A DNA stretch of 64,000 nt, from contig CM055097.1 in the NCBI GenBank assembly GCA_029204225.1, positions 15,123,484 to 15,187,483 on the forward strand, read 5' to 3'. The notes under the pieces were generated by a model. That model saw only the letters and a program-made list of their open reading frames with translations, had not been told where the DNA came from and searched no databases. Shown one piece after another: positions 20,001 to 28,594 of the stretch (position 1 is the first letter of the stretch; each line of letters begins with the position of its first letter). Origin of the DNA: Diphasiastrum complanatum (lineage: Eukaryota > Streptophyta > Lycopodiopsida > Lycopodiales > Lycopodiaceae). Position numbers and translations under genes: made by a program.

Positions 20001-22067
20001 CGTAGCATAGGATATCTATGCTTGACATTGATATTGTTCAAGCCTATGTATAATTCATAAGCATGCACCATGATTCATCCTCGTTGTTCACAAGAATGAT
20101 TAAGGAGGCAAAATGAGAAAAATTGAGCCTCTTAGCCAAATAATGCCCGATTATAGTTCTAACTTCCTCTTCCTCTCTGAAACTCATTTTGTGAGAGGAT
20201 GTCCATTGATAGGACTAGATCCAAGAATCAACATTCCTATTAAGAGACAAAGCAACCATAAAATCGTCAAAAAACACAAATCCTAATTTGTTGATCCAAA
20301 CTATTCATGGTACCAATTTACAACCCCCAGATGGTACTCTCAATACTACTAGTAAGCATACCAACCAAAAAATAGACATAGAAATACTCAATACATCTTA
20401 TACAACTTGCAATCGAAACAAGTGGCACAACAGACATCCCACTCACCACAAATGAATTCAAGACTATGAATGAGTTGAAACTTTAACGCATGAGTATATG
20501 CATCGTGTGCCAACAAATGCTGAATACATCAAAATACCCTAGCCTTGCCGTTTGAAAGTCCGTCTCTTTAGTGTGGCTCTAAATAGTTAATGGACCCTTG
20601 TATCCCAAACCTTTGTACCCTTTCCATCAGCCATTTCAATTGTGGACGAGTATTGGGATGGTCTTGCTAAAAAGACTTTGACAAAGTGTTGAGAGACTCA
20701 TGTCCACCTTCCTCACCATTGACACATTGAATGAACATGGATGATACATTTCTTGTTCAATCTCTTCCACGTGCATGCCTCAATCACTTGATCAACCTGA
20801 AAGTTATACCTATCGAGTCTTATGTTTAGGGAGGTTAGTCCACAAAGTCTTTTTGAGGACCCATATAGGTATCTAAGTACAAGCACATCACTTCAAGCCA
20901 CTAGCCTTGCTATATGGATTAACAATCTTGTCAACTCAAGGGTGGCCTTGCTATATGGAAAAACAATCTTGTCAAGTCAAGGGTGACCAAGCCATTTTTA
21001 CAATTAGTATGCATACTTTCTGTGAAGCAAAGATATAACGGCATGTAACATGAGCATACATGAATCATTAAAAACAAATAGCAAGCGTGTTAACTCATGT
21101 TGATAATCTTCAGCTCTTTTATTAAGAAAGTATTATTAGTAATGTATGGTACAGCAAAAGGTGCAAGATTCAGGGAATATCAAAACTTATACTAACTTTA
21201 GAAACGGGTTAGAAGTTATGGAACCTATTTTTCTGTTTTTTAAGATATATACAACAAACAAGCTACTGTGAGATTTACTGAATAAGTAGATACATGACAG
21301 AAAGTGCCAGCACCAATAAATCGTGCTTGATATCAACATATGTTCAATAAAACACAAAAGCTAACATTAACTTGTGGTGACCTGGGATAAATCCTCATTC
21401 TCAGAGCTGGCAAAATATTTCACTCCATCCAAAGGTAGCTGACTTTTATGGTAAAATCTGCTAAAGAAATCCAAAAATCCCTATGCTCTTTGCCCATTCA
21501 ATCACGCAAAGTTCCTTGATCCAGACTATGTATTGATTTTTTACTTGTATCACAGCTTGATTCATGAATTGCATAGCAGGAAAAACTTACTGAATTGTAC
21601 CATGTGCAACACAGGACCCATAAATTCTTTTGGAAACTGCTGAACCTTCTCAGTTGCTTTGCTTTCAGATAGCAATGCCTGTTCATACGTCAAGCTTTGT
21701 TTCCCTGTAACCTTGCAGGTCCAAACTTTCTGTCTGTACAGGTTGATACGATGTAGATACTCTCTGATAAACCTGATCAAGAAAAATCTAACGCTTTGCA
21801 ATTTTCAGCCTACAATTCGATGCAAGTTGCAACTCGTAGACAAAAACCTTGTGAGAGCTGATTAGTGCATTTTGAGCTGGCGTGATGTATATCATAAATT
21901 AACACTGCACACCATATAGCATGCGCAGTAATCTGAAAACTTCAAAAAGGATACTGGTATTCTCTGATGACCTCCTTGGTGAAGCGTATATGGAAGACAG
22001 GTTCATCCGGTTTCAAATCCGCAGGTGGTTGAAGCAGCTGAAACGCTGTACGTTTAAACAGTGGCAT
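4933..22067 (-). CDS. DDR4: DDR4-like WAC/DDT-domain protein gene (8 exons seen)
   Basis: Exons: 22067-21955, 21763-21591, 7472-7030, 6931-6875, 6746-6401, 6224-5878, 5758-5316, 5089-4933. All introns are GT...AG and junction phases keep one frame for 693 codons. Domains in order: an N-terminal WAC (ACF1-type DNA-binding) domain at about residues 22-130 (motif YRQKVWTCKVTGK); a conserved block at about 130-235 ending LLKSFIRESAFAG and WLVHDKLARKFKL; a basic Lys/Arg-rich linker (about 244-378); YPIDDLLV followed by a DDT domain (about 419-480); a WHIM1-like helical part; and a charged C-terminal coil. Arabidopsis proteins of this family partner ISWI remodellers in the nucleus. After exon 8 a good donor (AGG|GTAAGA) suggests more exons that I could not find. 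Read-through would instead end 9 codons later at 4903. Confidence 0.85.
5316..5758 (-). CDS. DDR4: DDR4-like gene, exon 7 (WHIM1-like region)
   Basis: Acceptor CTACAG, then a frame starting MSMKTWKGDLCDILES and continuing through LDPSSKLEVLHELVERSLSS, the helical region that follows the DDT domain in these proteins. The C-terminal half is acidic/polar. Donor AAG|GTAAGC at 5315; leaves in phase 2. Confidence 0.85.
5878..6224 (-). CDS. DDR4: DDR4-like gene, exon 6 (DDT domain)
   Basis: Begins with a proline-rich run, then ICYPIDDLLVQPSPDDP and the DDT core CIGKFLMVWNFFISFGKAIH ... LSPFSSEDFEKAL ... YYALLRTVC. The hydrophobic/aromatic spacing matches the three-helix DDT domain that mediates ISWI binding in this family. 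Internal acceptor GCAG|CT at 6225 fits the frame; the acceptor 13 nt upstream (GCAG at 6239) would not. Donor GAG|GTGTAT. Confidence 0.9.
6401..6746 (-). CDS. DDR4: DDR4-like gene, exon 5 (basic linker)
   Basis: Low-complexity Lys-rich exon with nuclear-localisation-like clusters (VHKRRKKDGE, CKKKLEKMEGGKKKS). The start at 6746 is chosen because the acceptor GGCCAG|CAC keeps frame with exon 4. An upstream TTCTAG acceptor at 6777 does not. Donor CAG|GTATGT at 6400. Confidence 0.7.
6875..6931 (-). CDS. DDR4: DDR4-like gene, exon 4 (57-nt microexon)
   Basis: 19 codons, RKNEDPGQRPVAVKKSRTK, flanked by acceptor TTTGGCAG and donor AAAA|GTCAGT. In frame on both sides. It is absent from the simple ORF pattern because it is short. 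Confidence 0.65.
7030..7472 (-). CDS. DDR4: DDR4-like gene, exon 3
   Basis: Acceptor AATGCAG after the 14.1-kb intron, entered in phase 1. Encodes HELVDRIHKNFKEQYVIGE, an SH3/Tudor-like block (CKIMKVFELND ... YEVCWLNGSGK), and LLKSFIRESAFAGLTRNSPW with VHDKLARKFKL, all typical of the family between the WAC and DDT domains. Donor GTG|GTAGGT at 7029. Confidence 0.9.
7473..9359. other. Intron 2, proximal part: no feature recognised
   Basis: About 1.9 kb of AT-rich intronic DNA with no open frame of recognisable origin on either strand. Confidence 0.5.
9360..9741 (+). pseudogene. LINE reverse transcriptase, C-terminal fragment
   Basis: In forward frames, with one frameshift near 9520, this reads DGHPIEVVDSYTYLGIVFSG, the motif following the RT catalytic core of many LINEs (xFKYLGxxxS). 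It continues LRKCYASLVDLERLL, then SAMYAAEVWSTGLTATDW and FRLQIHMLSQMIRAKPS, like the C-terminal region of non-LTR RTs (xLxYGxExW...). The catalytic core is absent. It lies in intron 2, antisense to the host gene, and may belong to the same LINE family as 13985-15500. Confidence 0.7.
9742..10089. other. No feature recognised
   Basis: Intronic DNA between the LINE fragment and the copia element. T-rich at the left, otherwise featureless. Confidence 0.4.
10090..10633 (+). repeat. Probable 5' LTR of the copia element
   Basis: Noncoding stretch directly before the first primer site. It contains a TATATAT-rich patch near 10160-10200. The left edge is a guess because no second LTR survives for comparison. 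Confidence 0.4.
10635..10710 (+). repeat. Triplicated primer-binding site
   Basis: TGGTATCAGAGC at 10635-10646, TGGTATCGAAGC at 10666-10677 and TGGTATCAGAGC at 10699-10710. Each is preceded by CCCAACAG, TCCAACAG or CCCAATAG, giving a 31-33 bp tandem unit. Confidence 0.85.
10748..11400 (+). pseudogene. Copia gag (broken)
   Basis: After ATG at 10746, gag-like segments appear in shifting frames: FLAWKVKTSLILRG is in a later frame than the ATG, then LRAWKEKNDKAVVVISSSIE, AREMWAISRFQTSHEI and QLSYLLRSLPRSF. The motif order matches copia gag (UBN2 type). No CCHC knuckle follows. Confidence 0.75.
11402..12068 (+). pseudogene. Copia integrase
   Basis: Open integrase core: LIHSDICEPF (first Asp), YYITFIDDYSKFVVYF, IRTDRGGEYIS (second Asp), TPQHNGVVERKNRT (Glu), then HEVWWRSKPNLAHVRIFGCV and GFLVGYD, the usual copia C-terminal motifs. 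The catalytic triad is intact. The zinc-binding HHCC module is missing because of the upstream deletion. Confidence 0.9.
12154..12207. repeat. Perfect 24-bp inverted repeat with 6-nt loop
   Basis: Arms 12154-12177 and 12184-12207 are exactly complementary (left arm contains CATCTGGATGCTCAGGG), with loop AGCGGA. It lies in the copia spacer between integrase and RT, just before the frame reopens. Confidence 0.95.
12178..13150 (+). pseudogene. Copia reverse transcriptase
   Basis: An acidic/Ser linker opens at about 12178, then WIKAMEDEMSSMKQNEVW, CKWVYKHKYG, KARLVAKG, a frameshift near 12670, ETFSPVVKHTSLR, the first catalytic Asp region (IVDEKTAFLHGELKEE), IYGLKQSARQWY and the catalytic YVDD at about 13033-13044. 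Apart from the frameshift the RT motifs are complete. Confidence 0.9.
13160..13905 (+). pseudogene. Copia RNase H region
   Basis: Segments in several frames: YRRLIDSLMYLADDTRADI, AVFKLSQFNINPGPTHWKIA, SYSDASWAT (first acidic residue), IIWISRKQTITAQSSCEKEY, and RTKHIAIKYHLIRDLVEKDE with ADIFTKAL at the end. One stop and at least two frameshifts break it. Confidence 0.85.
13985..14390 (+). pseudogene. LINE ORF1 (RRM/CTD type) fragment
   Basis: In partly shifted frames: VDQFKADFQILKQELSQL (coiled coil), NIRVREIPDTQDGIV (start of an RRM-like fold, cf. NIIIRGIPE in L1 ORF1p), TLIIRFTSLTNHREDLRCKA and IYMDDDLTYIQVEKRRKAF, similar to the C-terminal domain of L1 ORF1p. Most angiosperm L1 ORF1 proteins carry CCHC knuckles instead, so the shape is notable. 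The family match is from memory of motif shape only. Confidence 0.6.
14560..15200 (+). pseudogene. LINE AP-endonuclease domain fragment
   Basis: Frames give GSGGIACLHRESLHQII, HYIWFRITGQD, DIFIVACYFP, IIRFAKRGHIFLN, DFNAKI (from the conserved GDFNA motif), YGEYLSQFGEAHELAIYNGL, YWPDSSSYTCHPHNGDHSVV and NYLMG. The order matches the exonuclease/endonuclease/phosphatase fold used by LINEs to nick target DNA. Several frameshifts and stops make it inactive. Confidence 0.75.
15521..16255. other. No gene recognised
   Basis: AT-rich intronic DNA. A stretch near 15900-15995 (AACCAAGCCATTTTCACAAC ... CACGTAACAAG) is similar to 20985-21055, suggesting two copies of an unidentified repeat. Confidence 0.4.
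16256..16372. repeat. 58-bp tandem duplication
   Basis: The block TCACCAAGACATGCTTAAAA... at 16261-16318 repeats almost exactly at 16319-16370. Confidence 0.9.
16640..19131 (-). pseudogene. hAT transposase gene (BED finger, DUF659, hATC)
   Basis: Minus strand, in intron 2 and sense to the host gene. ATG at 19131, then a BED-type finger (VRCRYCLVESAASLTRLKGH) and a frame break near 18950. A Pro/Ser-rich linker follows, then the DUF659 region (YGCSIMSDGWTDVRRRPILN, HVVTVVMDNATNCV, HIVHTPCAAHDIDLLMGDIG), a single TAG at 17515, and the transposase helical region to 17093. A 94-nt intron follows (donor GAGAG|GTAAGC, acceptor GTGCAG at 16999), then FIWETRWNYFHRSIHSIAHI and the hATC motif with ITWWTMFGS. 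Catalytic-type Asp residues are present. One stop and about three frameshifts inactivate it. No terminal inverted repeats were identified. Confidence 0.85.
19132..19649. other. hAT 5' flank; no gene recognised
   Basis: Purine-rich plus-strand segment followed by AT-rich DNA. Probably includes the hAT promoter and terminus, which could not be delimited. Confidence 0.4.
19650..20210 (-). pseudogene. Ty3/gypsy reverse transcriptase fragment
   Basis: On the minus strand: LIILVNNEDESWCML, LNNINVKHRYPMLRIDHLLD, VDLRIGYHQVRVNEEYEHKI, LRTRFCHYKSAVMPF. These match the gypsy RT series (SPVLLVKKKDGSWRM ... NKITxKxRYPLPRIDxLLD ... DLRSGYHQIRV ... TRYGHYEFxVMPFGL). Frameshifts and stops break it, and the YxDD core is degraded. 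Intron 2. Confidence 0.8.
20211..21590. other. Intron 2, distal part: no gene recognised
   Basis: AT-rich DNA with a small tandem duplication at 20904-20985 and a segment (20985-21055) similar to 15900-15995. Confidence 0.4.
20904..20985. repeat. 41-bp tandem duplication
   Basis: TTGCTATATGGATTAACAAT... is followed by TTGCTATATGGAAAAACAAT..., about 90% identical over 41 bp. Confidence 0.85.
21591..21763 (-). CDS. DDR4: DDR4-like gene, exon 2 (WAC domain)
   Basis: Acceptor TTATCAG, then EYLHRINLYRQKVWTCKVTG and KATEKVQQFPKEFMGPVLHM, the core of the WAC domain with its invariant VWxC. Donor CA|GTAAGT at 21590 opens the 14.1-kb intron. Confidence 0.95.
21955..22067 (-). CDS. DDR4: DDR4-like gene, exon 1 (start)
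   Basis: ATG at 22067. The protein begins MPLFKRTAFQLLQPPADL, then PVFHIRFTKEVIREY. An MPLxK start followed by a PxExVFxVRxTKExFRxY block is the family norm, which fixes this start. Ends in phase 2 at donor CA|GTATCC; the intron to exon 2 is 191 nt. Confidence 0.95.
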
Positions 22068-23300
22068 TGCGAAGTTGAGGGTGTGGGGCTAGAAGTCACA
22101 ACGAAATTAAGAGCTTCACCTTGTTCCGTGTCCACTCTAATTTACCCCATCAAGTGCATGCGAACACAGATCACTTAGAAGTCCACACAATCATGAAGAA
22201 TGCAAACCCTTAGTACTGGATGAAACATCAAATCTTCAATGGAGGAGGTAGGCGATGTATTTGTGCTTCCCGTTGGCTGAAACTCCATCTCGATCATTGA
22301 GATAGAAAATTCTTCAATTCGGCTAGATTAACACTTTAGTATGCCGCCTTTGTATGTCTGCTTCGATTAGACAAAAATGCCTGAACCACTCACCTTTGCA
22401 ACAATGAAAAACTATATCTCCACAAGCACAAAATTTGTTCCGTCAAAAAGCTCCTGCATTCCAATTTCCAACAAATTCTATAAAATCTCAAATCACAATG
22501 GAAAATTTTCTTTCTGGAATTTTTTGTGAAAAACGAAACTAAAGAAGAAGGAGTTACACGGAAATGCTTAGCACATGATGATTGCAACCCCGGGGATTGC
22601 AGCCAAACAAAATCATCGCAGCAATGTATTAGCTCAGAACTCAATCGCACGGTATCATTGCAGCTGCACAGTAACTAACACCTAACCCTTCCAATGTCAT
22701 AAACGAAAGAAATACTTAATGATCTACCGTTGCTCCAGCCTCCTGCGAAGCTGCACTCAATCCTGCGAATGCGTAAGAAAGAAATGGAGAAACCTAGACC
22801 ATCATCTGATCACTATCTGTTTGAGAAGAAAGGCAGGAAAGGAGCGAAGGAAGCAAGAGTGTGATCGACAACACAAATGCAGGAGAAGAGAATAGCAATG
22901 AAAGAGCTTCTCGACGAACGTGAAGGAAAAAGGAAAATGGCGGGGCGAAAGAGAGGACGAGAAAACATGAACGAAAACTCTAGAATCAAAAAGAAAGCAT
23001 TTTGGCGAGGGCCACGCCTGTCAATATGAAAGTCTGGGCAATTTCTCGCCATCCCCACGACTTAAACAATTGCCTGAATCTCCCTTCAAATGAAGGGCCA
23101 CGCCAGTCAATATGGAAGTCGGGGTAATTTTTCGCCATCGAAGGCTTCTCAGATCCTCCTCACATCTTTCTGTAAATGAAGCCTGAGTTTTATTTCCTTT
23201 GAAATGCGAAGAGCTCTCTGAAAGGCAGTGCTAGAAGTTTTAAAGCCGAAAAGGTCGGGCTGCCGATCATCCGGTATCTCTTTGTAACCGGTGGTTACTA
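22068..23300 (-). promoter_or_regulatory. 5' leader and probable promoter of the DDR4-like gene
   Basis: No coding frame. On the minus strand 22980-22800 is C/T-rich with CGCCATTTTCC and CTTTCATTGC patches, as in plant 5' leaders. A possible leader-intron donor (GCAACG|GTAGAT) lies near 22732. No convincing TATA box was found. The region ends at two short direct repeats at 22999-23137. Confidence 0.4.
22999..23137. repeat. Direct repeat pair upstream of the DDR4-like gene
   Basis: GGGCCACGCCTGTCAATATG ... TTTCTCGCCATC at 22999-23042 recurs with few changes at 23094-23137. The spacing is 95 bp. Confidence 0.85.
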
Positions 23301-23479
23301 GCGCGTACCTACGGATTTGAATCTTTCAATTCTCGAATATCGGGGACACTGAATATCCTGGTATCTTTGTGACAGTGAAAGGCGTTGGCGGTGCACGGAA
23401 GGGGTCGTATTTTAAATTTTGGCCTTGTTTTCCAAGCACCATGTGGCATGTCCCACATGTGCCATTGTTCATGTGGTGG

Positions 23480-24020
23480 TGGTTACATGTGCGATTTTTT
23501 TAGGAGCTTATGCTTAGTTAGGCTTCTAGCATTTTTATGCACAGATGTGCTTGTGGAATGAGGGTTAGGTAAGAGTCTCAACTCGAGCACATAGCTCAAG
23601 TTTTGTCCACATAAAATGCAAGTTAATGTCGCATGAAGTATCAATGAGGATACAAATTGTGGACACTCTCGCCCACTTAGGTTAGTGTCTCTACGTCCAC
23701 ATAAAAGGTGAGTTAGAGTTAATAATACACAAAGTATCCAATGAGGATACAAATGTGGTTGTGCTTGAACTCTTGCCCACTTAGGTTGGAGTCCCTGCAT
23801 GTGCATAGTGTTTGGCTTTGCCTTGAAAAGTCAATACTATGTGTTGAGGTCCTTCAATGGAGGAGTTAAAGGATATTATTTGGATGTCTAAACTTGAAAG
23901 GCTAAAACCTTTGTTGAGGGCCCAACTAACATGCATTAGTTGGCAATCAAAAATTCCTAGGAAGGGTGCATGCAAACAATGCAAGATCGATAAGGCCCAA
24001 AAAGCAAAAGCAAAAGCTTA
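23480..24020. repeat. Repeat family copy with internal duplication (23.5-24.0 kb)
   Basis: AGTATCAATGAGGATACAAA, CGCCCACTTAGGTTAGTGTC and following text recur about 115 bp later with changes. The right part (about 23842-23950, GTTGAGGTCCTTCAATGGAG ...) reappears inverted at about 36190-36320. Noncoding; probably LTR or UTR of an unidentified retroelement. Confidence 0.6.
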
Positions 24021-24746
24021 AAAAAAAACGGGCAAATGCAAAGAATACATTATCCATAATGCCCAAAAAAACATCAATCTTTTCATAGATTTTTTTGTCA
24101 ATCGATCGATTGATCATCGATCTATTGCCTCATAGATCGATCTTTTGTTGGGATTCTATGGTCTATGTGTCATGACACAGAAGCGAGCGTGGAATCCTCG
24201 GTGCATGAAAGTACGTCTATCGTATTCAGACCGACTTCGATAATTCGAAGTCCGTCCTTCATAAATCTTCAGAGATTGAAAAACTTTTCCGCCCTACTTG
24301 ATCACAGCTTTGAAGTCACTGGATCGATACAATCGATTCCATAGCCATGCACAAATTAATTTGGTCTTAGATTTACCTTTGCGGAGCGGCAAATCGACAC
24401 GAGCTATCAGTCATACAGATAATTTCATCTACAAATAAATTTATCTACAAGCAAGAATCGATCTAAACATTAATAAAATGTGTTGGGGAAAGCTGGAATA
24501 GTCCGACAACTCGGGCCTGGCTGAACAATTGGATCGGGACGATCCTACTACTCCTCAAAGGCAGTGTCCGACAAATTCCCTCGGTGCGTGCACTACTGAT
24601 AACTAAGTAGGCAAACACAAGAATAAATTAGAGCTTGATTGCACGGTGGTTGCGGAAGCAGCAGACAATCAGACAAGATGATCAAAAAGTCAGACAGAAA
24701 GCGAAGGGCATGCAATACTAACAAAATTTGAACGCAAAACCTGACG
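24021..24746. other. No gene recognised; candidate retroelement 3' flank
   Basis: Noncoding DNA directly downstream of the copia integrase fragment on its strand. The part near 24070-24140 has an unusual density of ATCGATCGATT-like palindromes. Confidence 0.35.
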
Positions 24747-25640
24747 TTAGTTGTGTGCATTAATTATCGGCACACTTGAGCCAGAGACTCGGATTGTCGT
24801 GTCGGAGGCAGGTGTTGAAGGTTCACGTGGAACTTTATCCTTGCCTTTGAATTTGATAAACGGATCCTTGATAAAGACTGTATCCCTACTAAACAAAGTT
24901 TGCTGGGTATCGGGGTCATACAGCTTGTAGGTGTTGTCAGATGAAGCGTATCTGATAAGGATGGTCTTGAGACCTTGGAAGTCAAAGTTCTTCCTTGTCT
25001 CCTTCGAGATCTGCGCATAGGCGATGCATCCAAATACTCGAAGGTTCTTCAATGAAAGCTTAGAGTCTATCCAAACTTCATTTCGTGTTTTGTCTGAGAG
25101 GGCCTTTAAACATCTATTCTGGATGTAAGTTGTAGTGGAGACAACTTCAGCCCATAAGCTCTTTGGCAAAAATGCGTGTGCCAGCATGCACTTGGCTAAT
25201 TCTACGATTCTTCCTCTCGGCTAAGCCATTAGACTAAGGTGAATAAGGAGTGATAAACTGATGTTCAATGTCTTGGCTCTGGCAGTACTCCTTTAATTCA
25301 GTAGACATGTATTCTCCACCATTGTCGGACCTCAAGGCTTTGATTGTCTTACTAGTTTCTTTCTCTGCACGCTCCTTGAAGATTCTGAAGCAATTGAAAG
25401 CTTCTGATTTCTTCTTGATAAAATAAACCATAGTCCTTCTGGAAAATTCATCAATAAAATTAATAAAATACTTTGCATCCTTCAATGAAGGATTCTACAC
25501 TGGGCCACAAATGTCTATATGTACAACATCTAATAATTCTCTAGCAATATGCTGATGGCTTGATCTAAATGGTTTCCTAGCTTGTTTATCGACTAGACAA
25601 TATTGACAGACATGTAGTTCGATTATCAGGCTATAGAAAT
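24747..25640 (-). pseudogene. Ty1/copia integrase fragment
   Basis: Minus strand: CQYCLVDKQARKPF (end of the HHCC module), DVVHIDICGPV (first Asp), YFINFIDEFSRRTMVYFIK, LRSDNGGEYMSTELKEYCQ (second Asp), a frameshift near 25230 at SNGLAERKNR (Glu), then LRVFGCIAYAQISKETRKNF and a C-terminal tail. One stop sits after DICGPV. The RT part is absent. It abuts the first gag-only unit at 25648. Confidence 0.9.
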
Positions 25641-26270
25641 AGCTCTGATTACGAGGCTTACACAGTTTCTACTTGACAGTACTGACTAGTATTCCTCTGC
25701 TCTCATACTCGGCTCTCAGTCTTCGTTCGTCTCGTCTTCTCATAGACCTCCTCGGTCTAAGGTGAGAGGTGCTCTTGGGTAGCTATGGCTGAGCATCTTG
25801 GGGAATCGGCCAACATCATCCCACCCCTAATGTGTTGCAGGACCCACTGCAACTCATATTGAATGATGTCGCTCTACTTTGTATTGACATTTTCGATTGT
25901 CACTTGGAAAAGCGTAGATCCTCGTTCGCTTGCATAAAACCGGTCTTTATCAAAAATTGTTTCCGCAACTTGCCGCAATGTAATCAACATATCTTATTGT
26001 TGCAAGTGGTTGACATTCTCAAAATTGGAGAGCTCCCATCAGCTTCACGACTTACATGCTCGAGTGCTTTCCTCGCGTCTCTTTGTTTTATCACTTGTGG
26101 TTTCATCTTTGGTTTCTTGGCATATTCTAACTTCTGGGAGGTCTGTATTCTCCATTTACTTCTAGGTGTGTCCGTGGTTCTTCTCTCAGTTGAAGTTCCA
26201 ATCTAAAAAAAAAACCTTCGTTCTGCAGGTTGCACAAACTTCGATTATCAGTCTCAAGGGAATGGGCTCA

Positions 26271-26560
26271 TCAAGAAATTAGTGGTAGGAACATATTTGG
26301 GTGGACGGTTTGGTAACGGTAAGGAAACATGATGAAGGCTTGGTGAGTGGGTGAAGGAACTGATAGTTCTACAATTGCAGCCTTGGACCCTGACAATGTC
26401 GAGCTTTGACCACCACTTGCTGGGTGAGGAGCTCGCTTTATTTGCAGGTTCACGGTTGTCTTCATCTTTTTTTTCTACAACTCTTTCTTTTGATCCATTG
26501 CTTTTGGATCTCTTTGGGCTTCATAAGAGGGGATTCAACTATCATTGCTCCAGAGAGTCT
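26271..26560 (-). pseudogene. Conserved tail frame of the gag-only unit, copy 1
   Basis: A frame alternative to the annotated short ORF reads KWWSKLDIVRVQGCN, SFTHSPSLHHVSLPLPNRPP and VPTTNFLMSP. Copy 2 keeps the same peptide almost unchanged at 31674-31922 and opens it there for 82 codons. It may be gag C-terminus or an accessory frame. Unknown function. Confidence 0.35.
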
Positions 26561-27889
26561 CTTTTGATCAAGATCGATCTAGCTCATCTGTTGCTTAAGT
26601 TTTGTCCTTTCCTCCTCAACTTCTTTGCTTAATTTCTTATGTCTTCTAGCTGCTTTGCCTGCTTCTTAGATCTTCTTTTGGCAACCATTGTAGGTGGTAG
26701 TTAGTCTCCACAAGACATTTGCAATGATATTTTAGCCGCTTCGGTAAGACTATCAAAAACTGAAAATTTCTCAAAAGAACAATGAATTGATGATAAACAA
26801 ACAGATGGAAGGTTGGGTGGTGGTGGTTGTGACAACGGTAGATGGTGTGGATGATAGGCATGATAATGGACACAACAAAAGGCCAGTTGAATAAGGAGAT
26901 TGATTTCCCAATGCTTGTGTTTCCCTTTCTGAAACACGTTGAACATGTGATTGGACTAAAGATTGAACAGATTTTAACTAAATTTATTTTGATCTTGCTG
27001 TAGTTGACTCAAAAATGAATATGACGATGAGATGTAGGAATCAACTCTGACGTGATATGTACTTTGCAAATTTTCAGTATGCTCAAAGATCGTAAACTCT
27101 GTGCAAGGTGAGCTGAAGATAGATAGGTGAATGAAATGTGTTCTTGAGATCCTATGGAGGACTCTCGTGCAGTAGCTATTTCTCATGCAAAAATCAATCA
27201 CACACTAGGAATGAAGAGGAACAAGGAAATAAATGAACTGTACAGAGAGTGAGGACTGTATAGCACTTGTCGAACAAAACTTGCATTCATCAACATTGAT
27301 AATTCACCTTGACAATTACAATATTCCATTTGTTTTGTAGAGTAATGAGGCTTACTCTGATATGCCTTTGTCAAAAACAAAGCAGGGTTGGTGACACTAA
27401 ATCTACCATCGTTGATAGTAGATGTTGTAAGATATAGCTTAAGATGCAGTTATAGTTGAGGTACTATGTACTGAGTACTTCTCTGAGCCAGAGATTCAGA
27501 ACTGAATCTCGATGTGGATTTTCGATTGCTAGATTTATTGTGTATTGGTACGTTGGAAATCTTATCAGCATGTGGAAAGACAAATAGATTTGAGGTTGTA
27601 GAAGGGGAGAAAAACAGTCAATCCCTATGGAGGTTGCTTTTGGTTGGACATTGTTGCAGATGACGGAATATCGGTTTCACTTTCTTCCTACAAGGACTCA
27701 ATTCGGATTGGTGTCTTTTTGAATCATAGAGCTGGTGAATTGCGTGGTAATGTAGAAGTTTGCAAGAAACTTCTCGAGTCAGCAGCAGATTGAGCGGTTG
27801 GTTGTTATGGTGCTTGTGTGGTGTGGTGTGCTCGTGTAGTCATGAGAATCCTATCAAAAGTCATAACTAACATGTCGAGTAGGTAGAAT

Positions 27890-28060
27890 CGTGTTGGGTT
27901 GTTTTGGGAAGTCTTTGAAACTGTGTTTTCTGACACAGTCGGGACACTCGGCATGGTACTTGGTCTTGACTGGACAATCAACCATTAAGTGGCCGGTTTC
28001 ACCACAGATGAAACATCTGTTGTTCAATGGCTCTTGTATAACGGCATAGCTATCTTGTAT
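27890..28060 (-). pseudogene. CCHC zinc knuckle, copy 1
   Basis: Minus strand reads NNRCFICGETGHLMVDCPVK, a CX2CX4HX4C knuckle, followed by CPDCVRKHSFKD. This is the nucleic-acid-binding end of a gag protein. Confidence 0.75.
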
Positions 28061-28594
28061 GGCTAATGGTTCTGGACTTTCAGGTGGATATTCATGATAA
28101 GTCAGAGAATGTCCAGATTGTGAGGGTTGTTCTTCATATCTTTGGATGGCATGTGCTTGGATAGGCTGATATGAAGGACAAACATCCGTAGGATGCGTAG
28201 CCCGGCAGTGTGGGCACCATATTGGTTTTCGTCTATAAGGTACCTGTGCAGGGTTTGGCTGACCATACGCACTTCTTTGGATAGACTTCAGGGTAGTTTA
28301 AAATTCATTGGTGGGTTTCTCCATCTGTAGTTGATGTTGCTTGTTAAGCAACTCCAACTAGGATTTCCAAATCTGATATTGGGTATCCTCGATCGGCTTC
28401 AACTCATGGACAAGAGCACGTGGTGCTCTCCTTTCTCTGGATTCATCAACATCTGATTCTTCATCTTCCTCCTTGATGGCACCAGTCATAGCTAGCTTTA
28501 GGCTCGTATATTCATCATTGGATTTAAGCTCGCGTCTGATCAATCTTGGAAGGCCGACTAAAAACCAGATGATGAGCATCTGTTCAGAGGGCTG

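Noticed and set aside
20904-21060. LTR pair with 15900-15995 bounding one large element around the hAT gene
   Set aside because: The similarity is short, has no TG...CA ends, primer site or target duplication.
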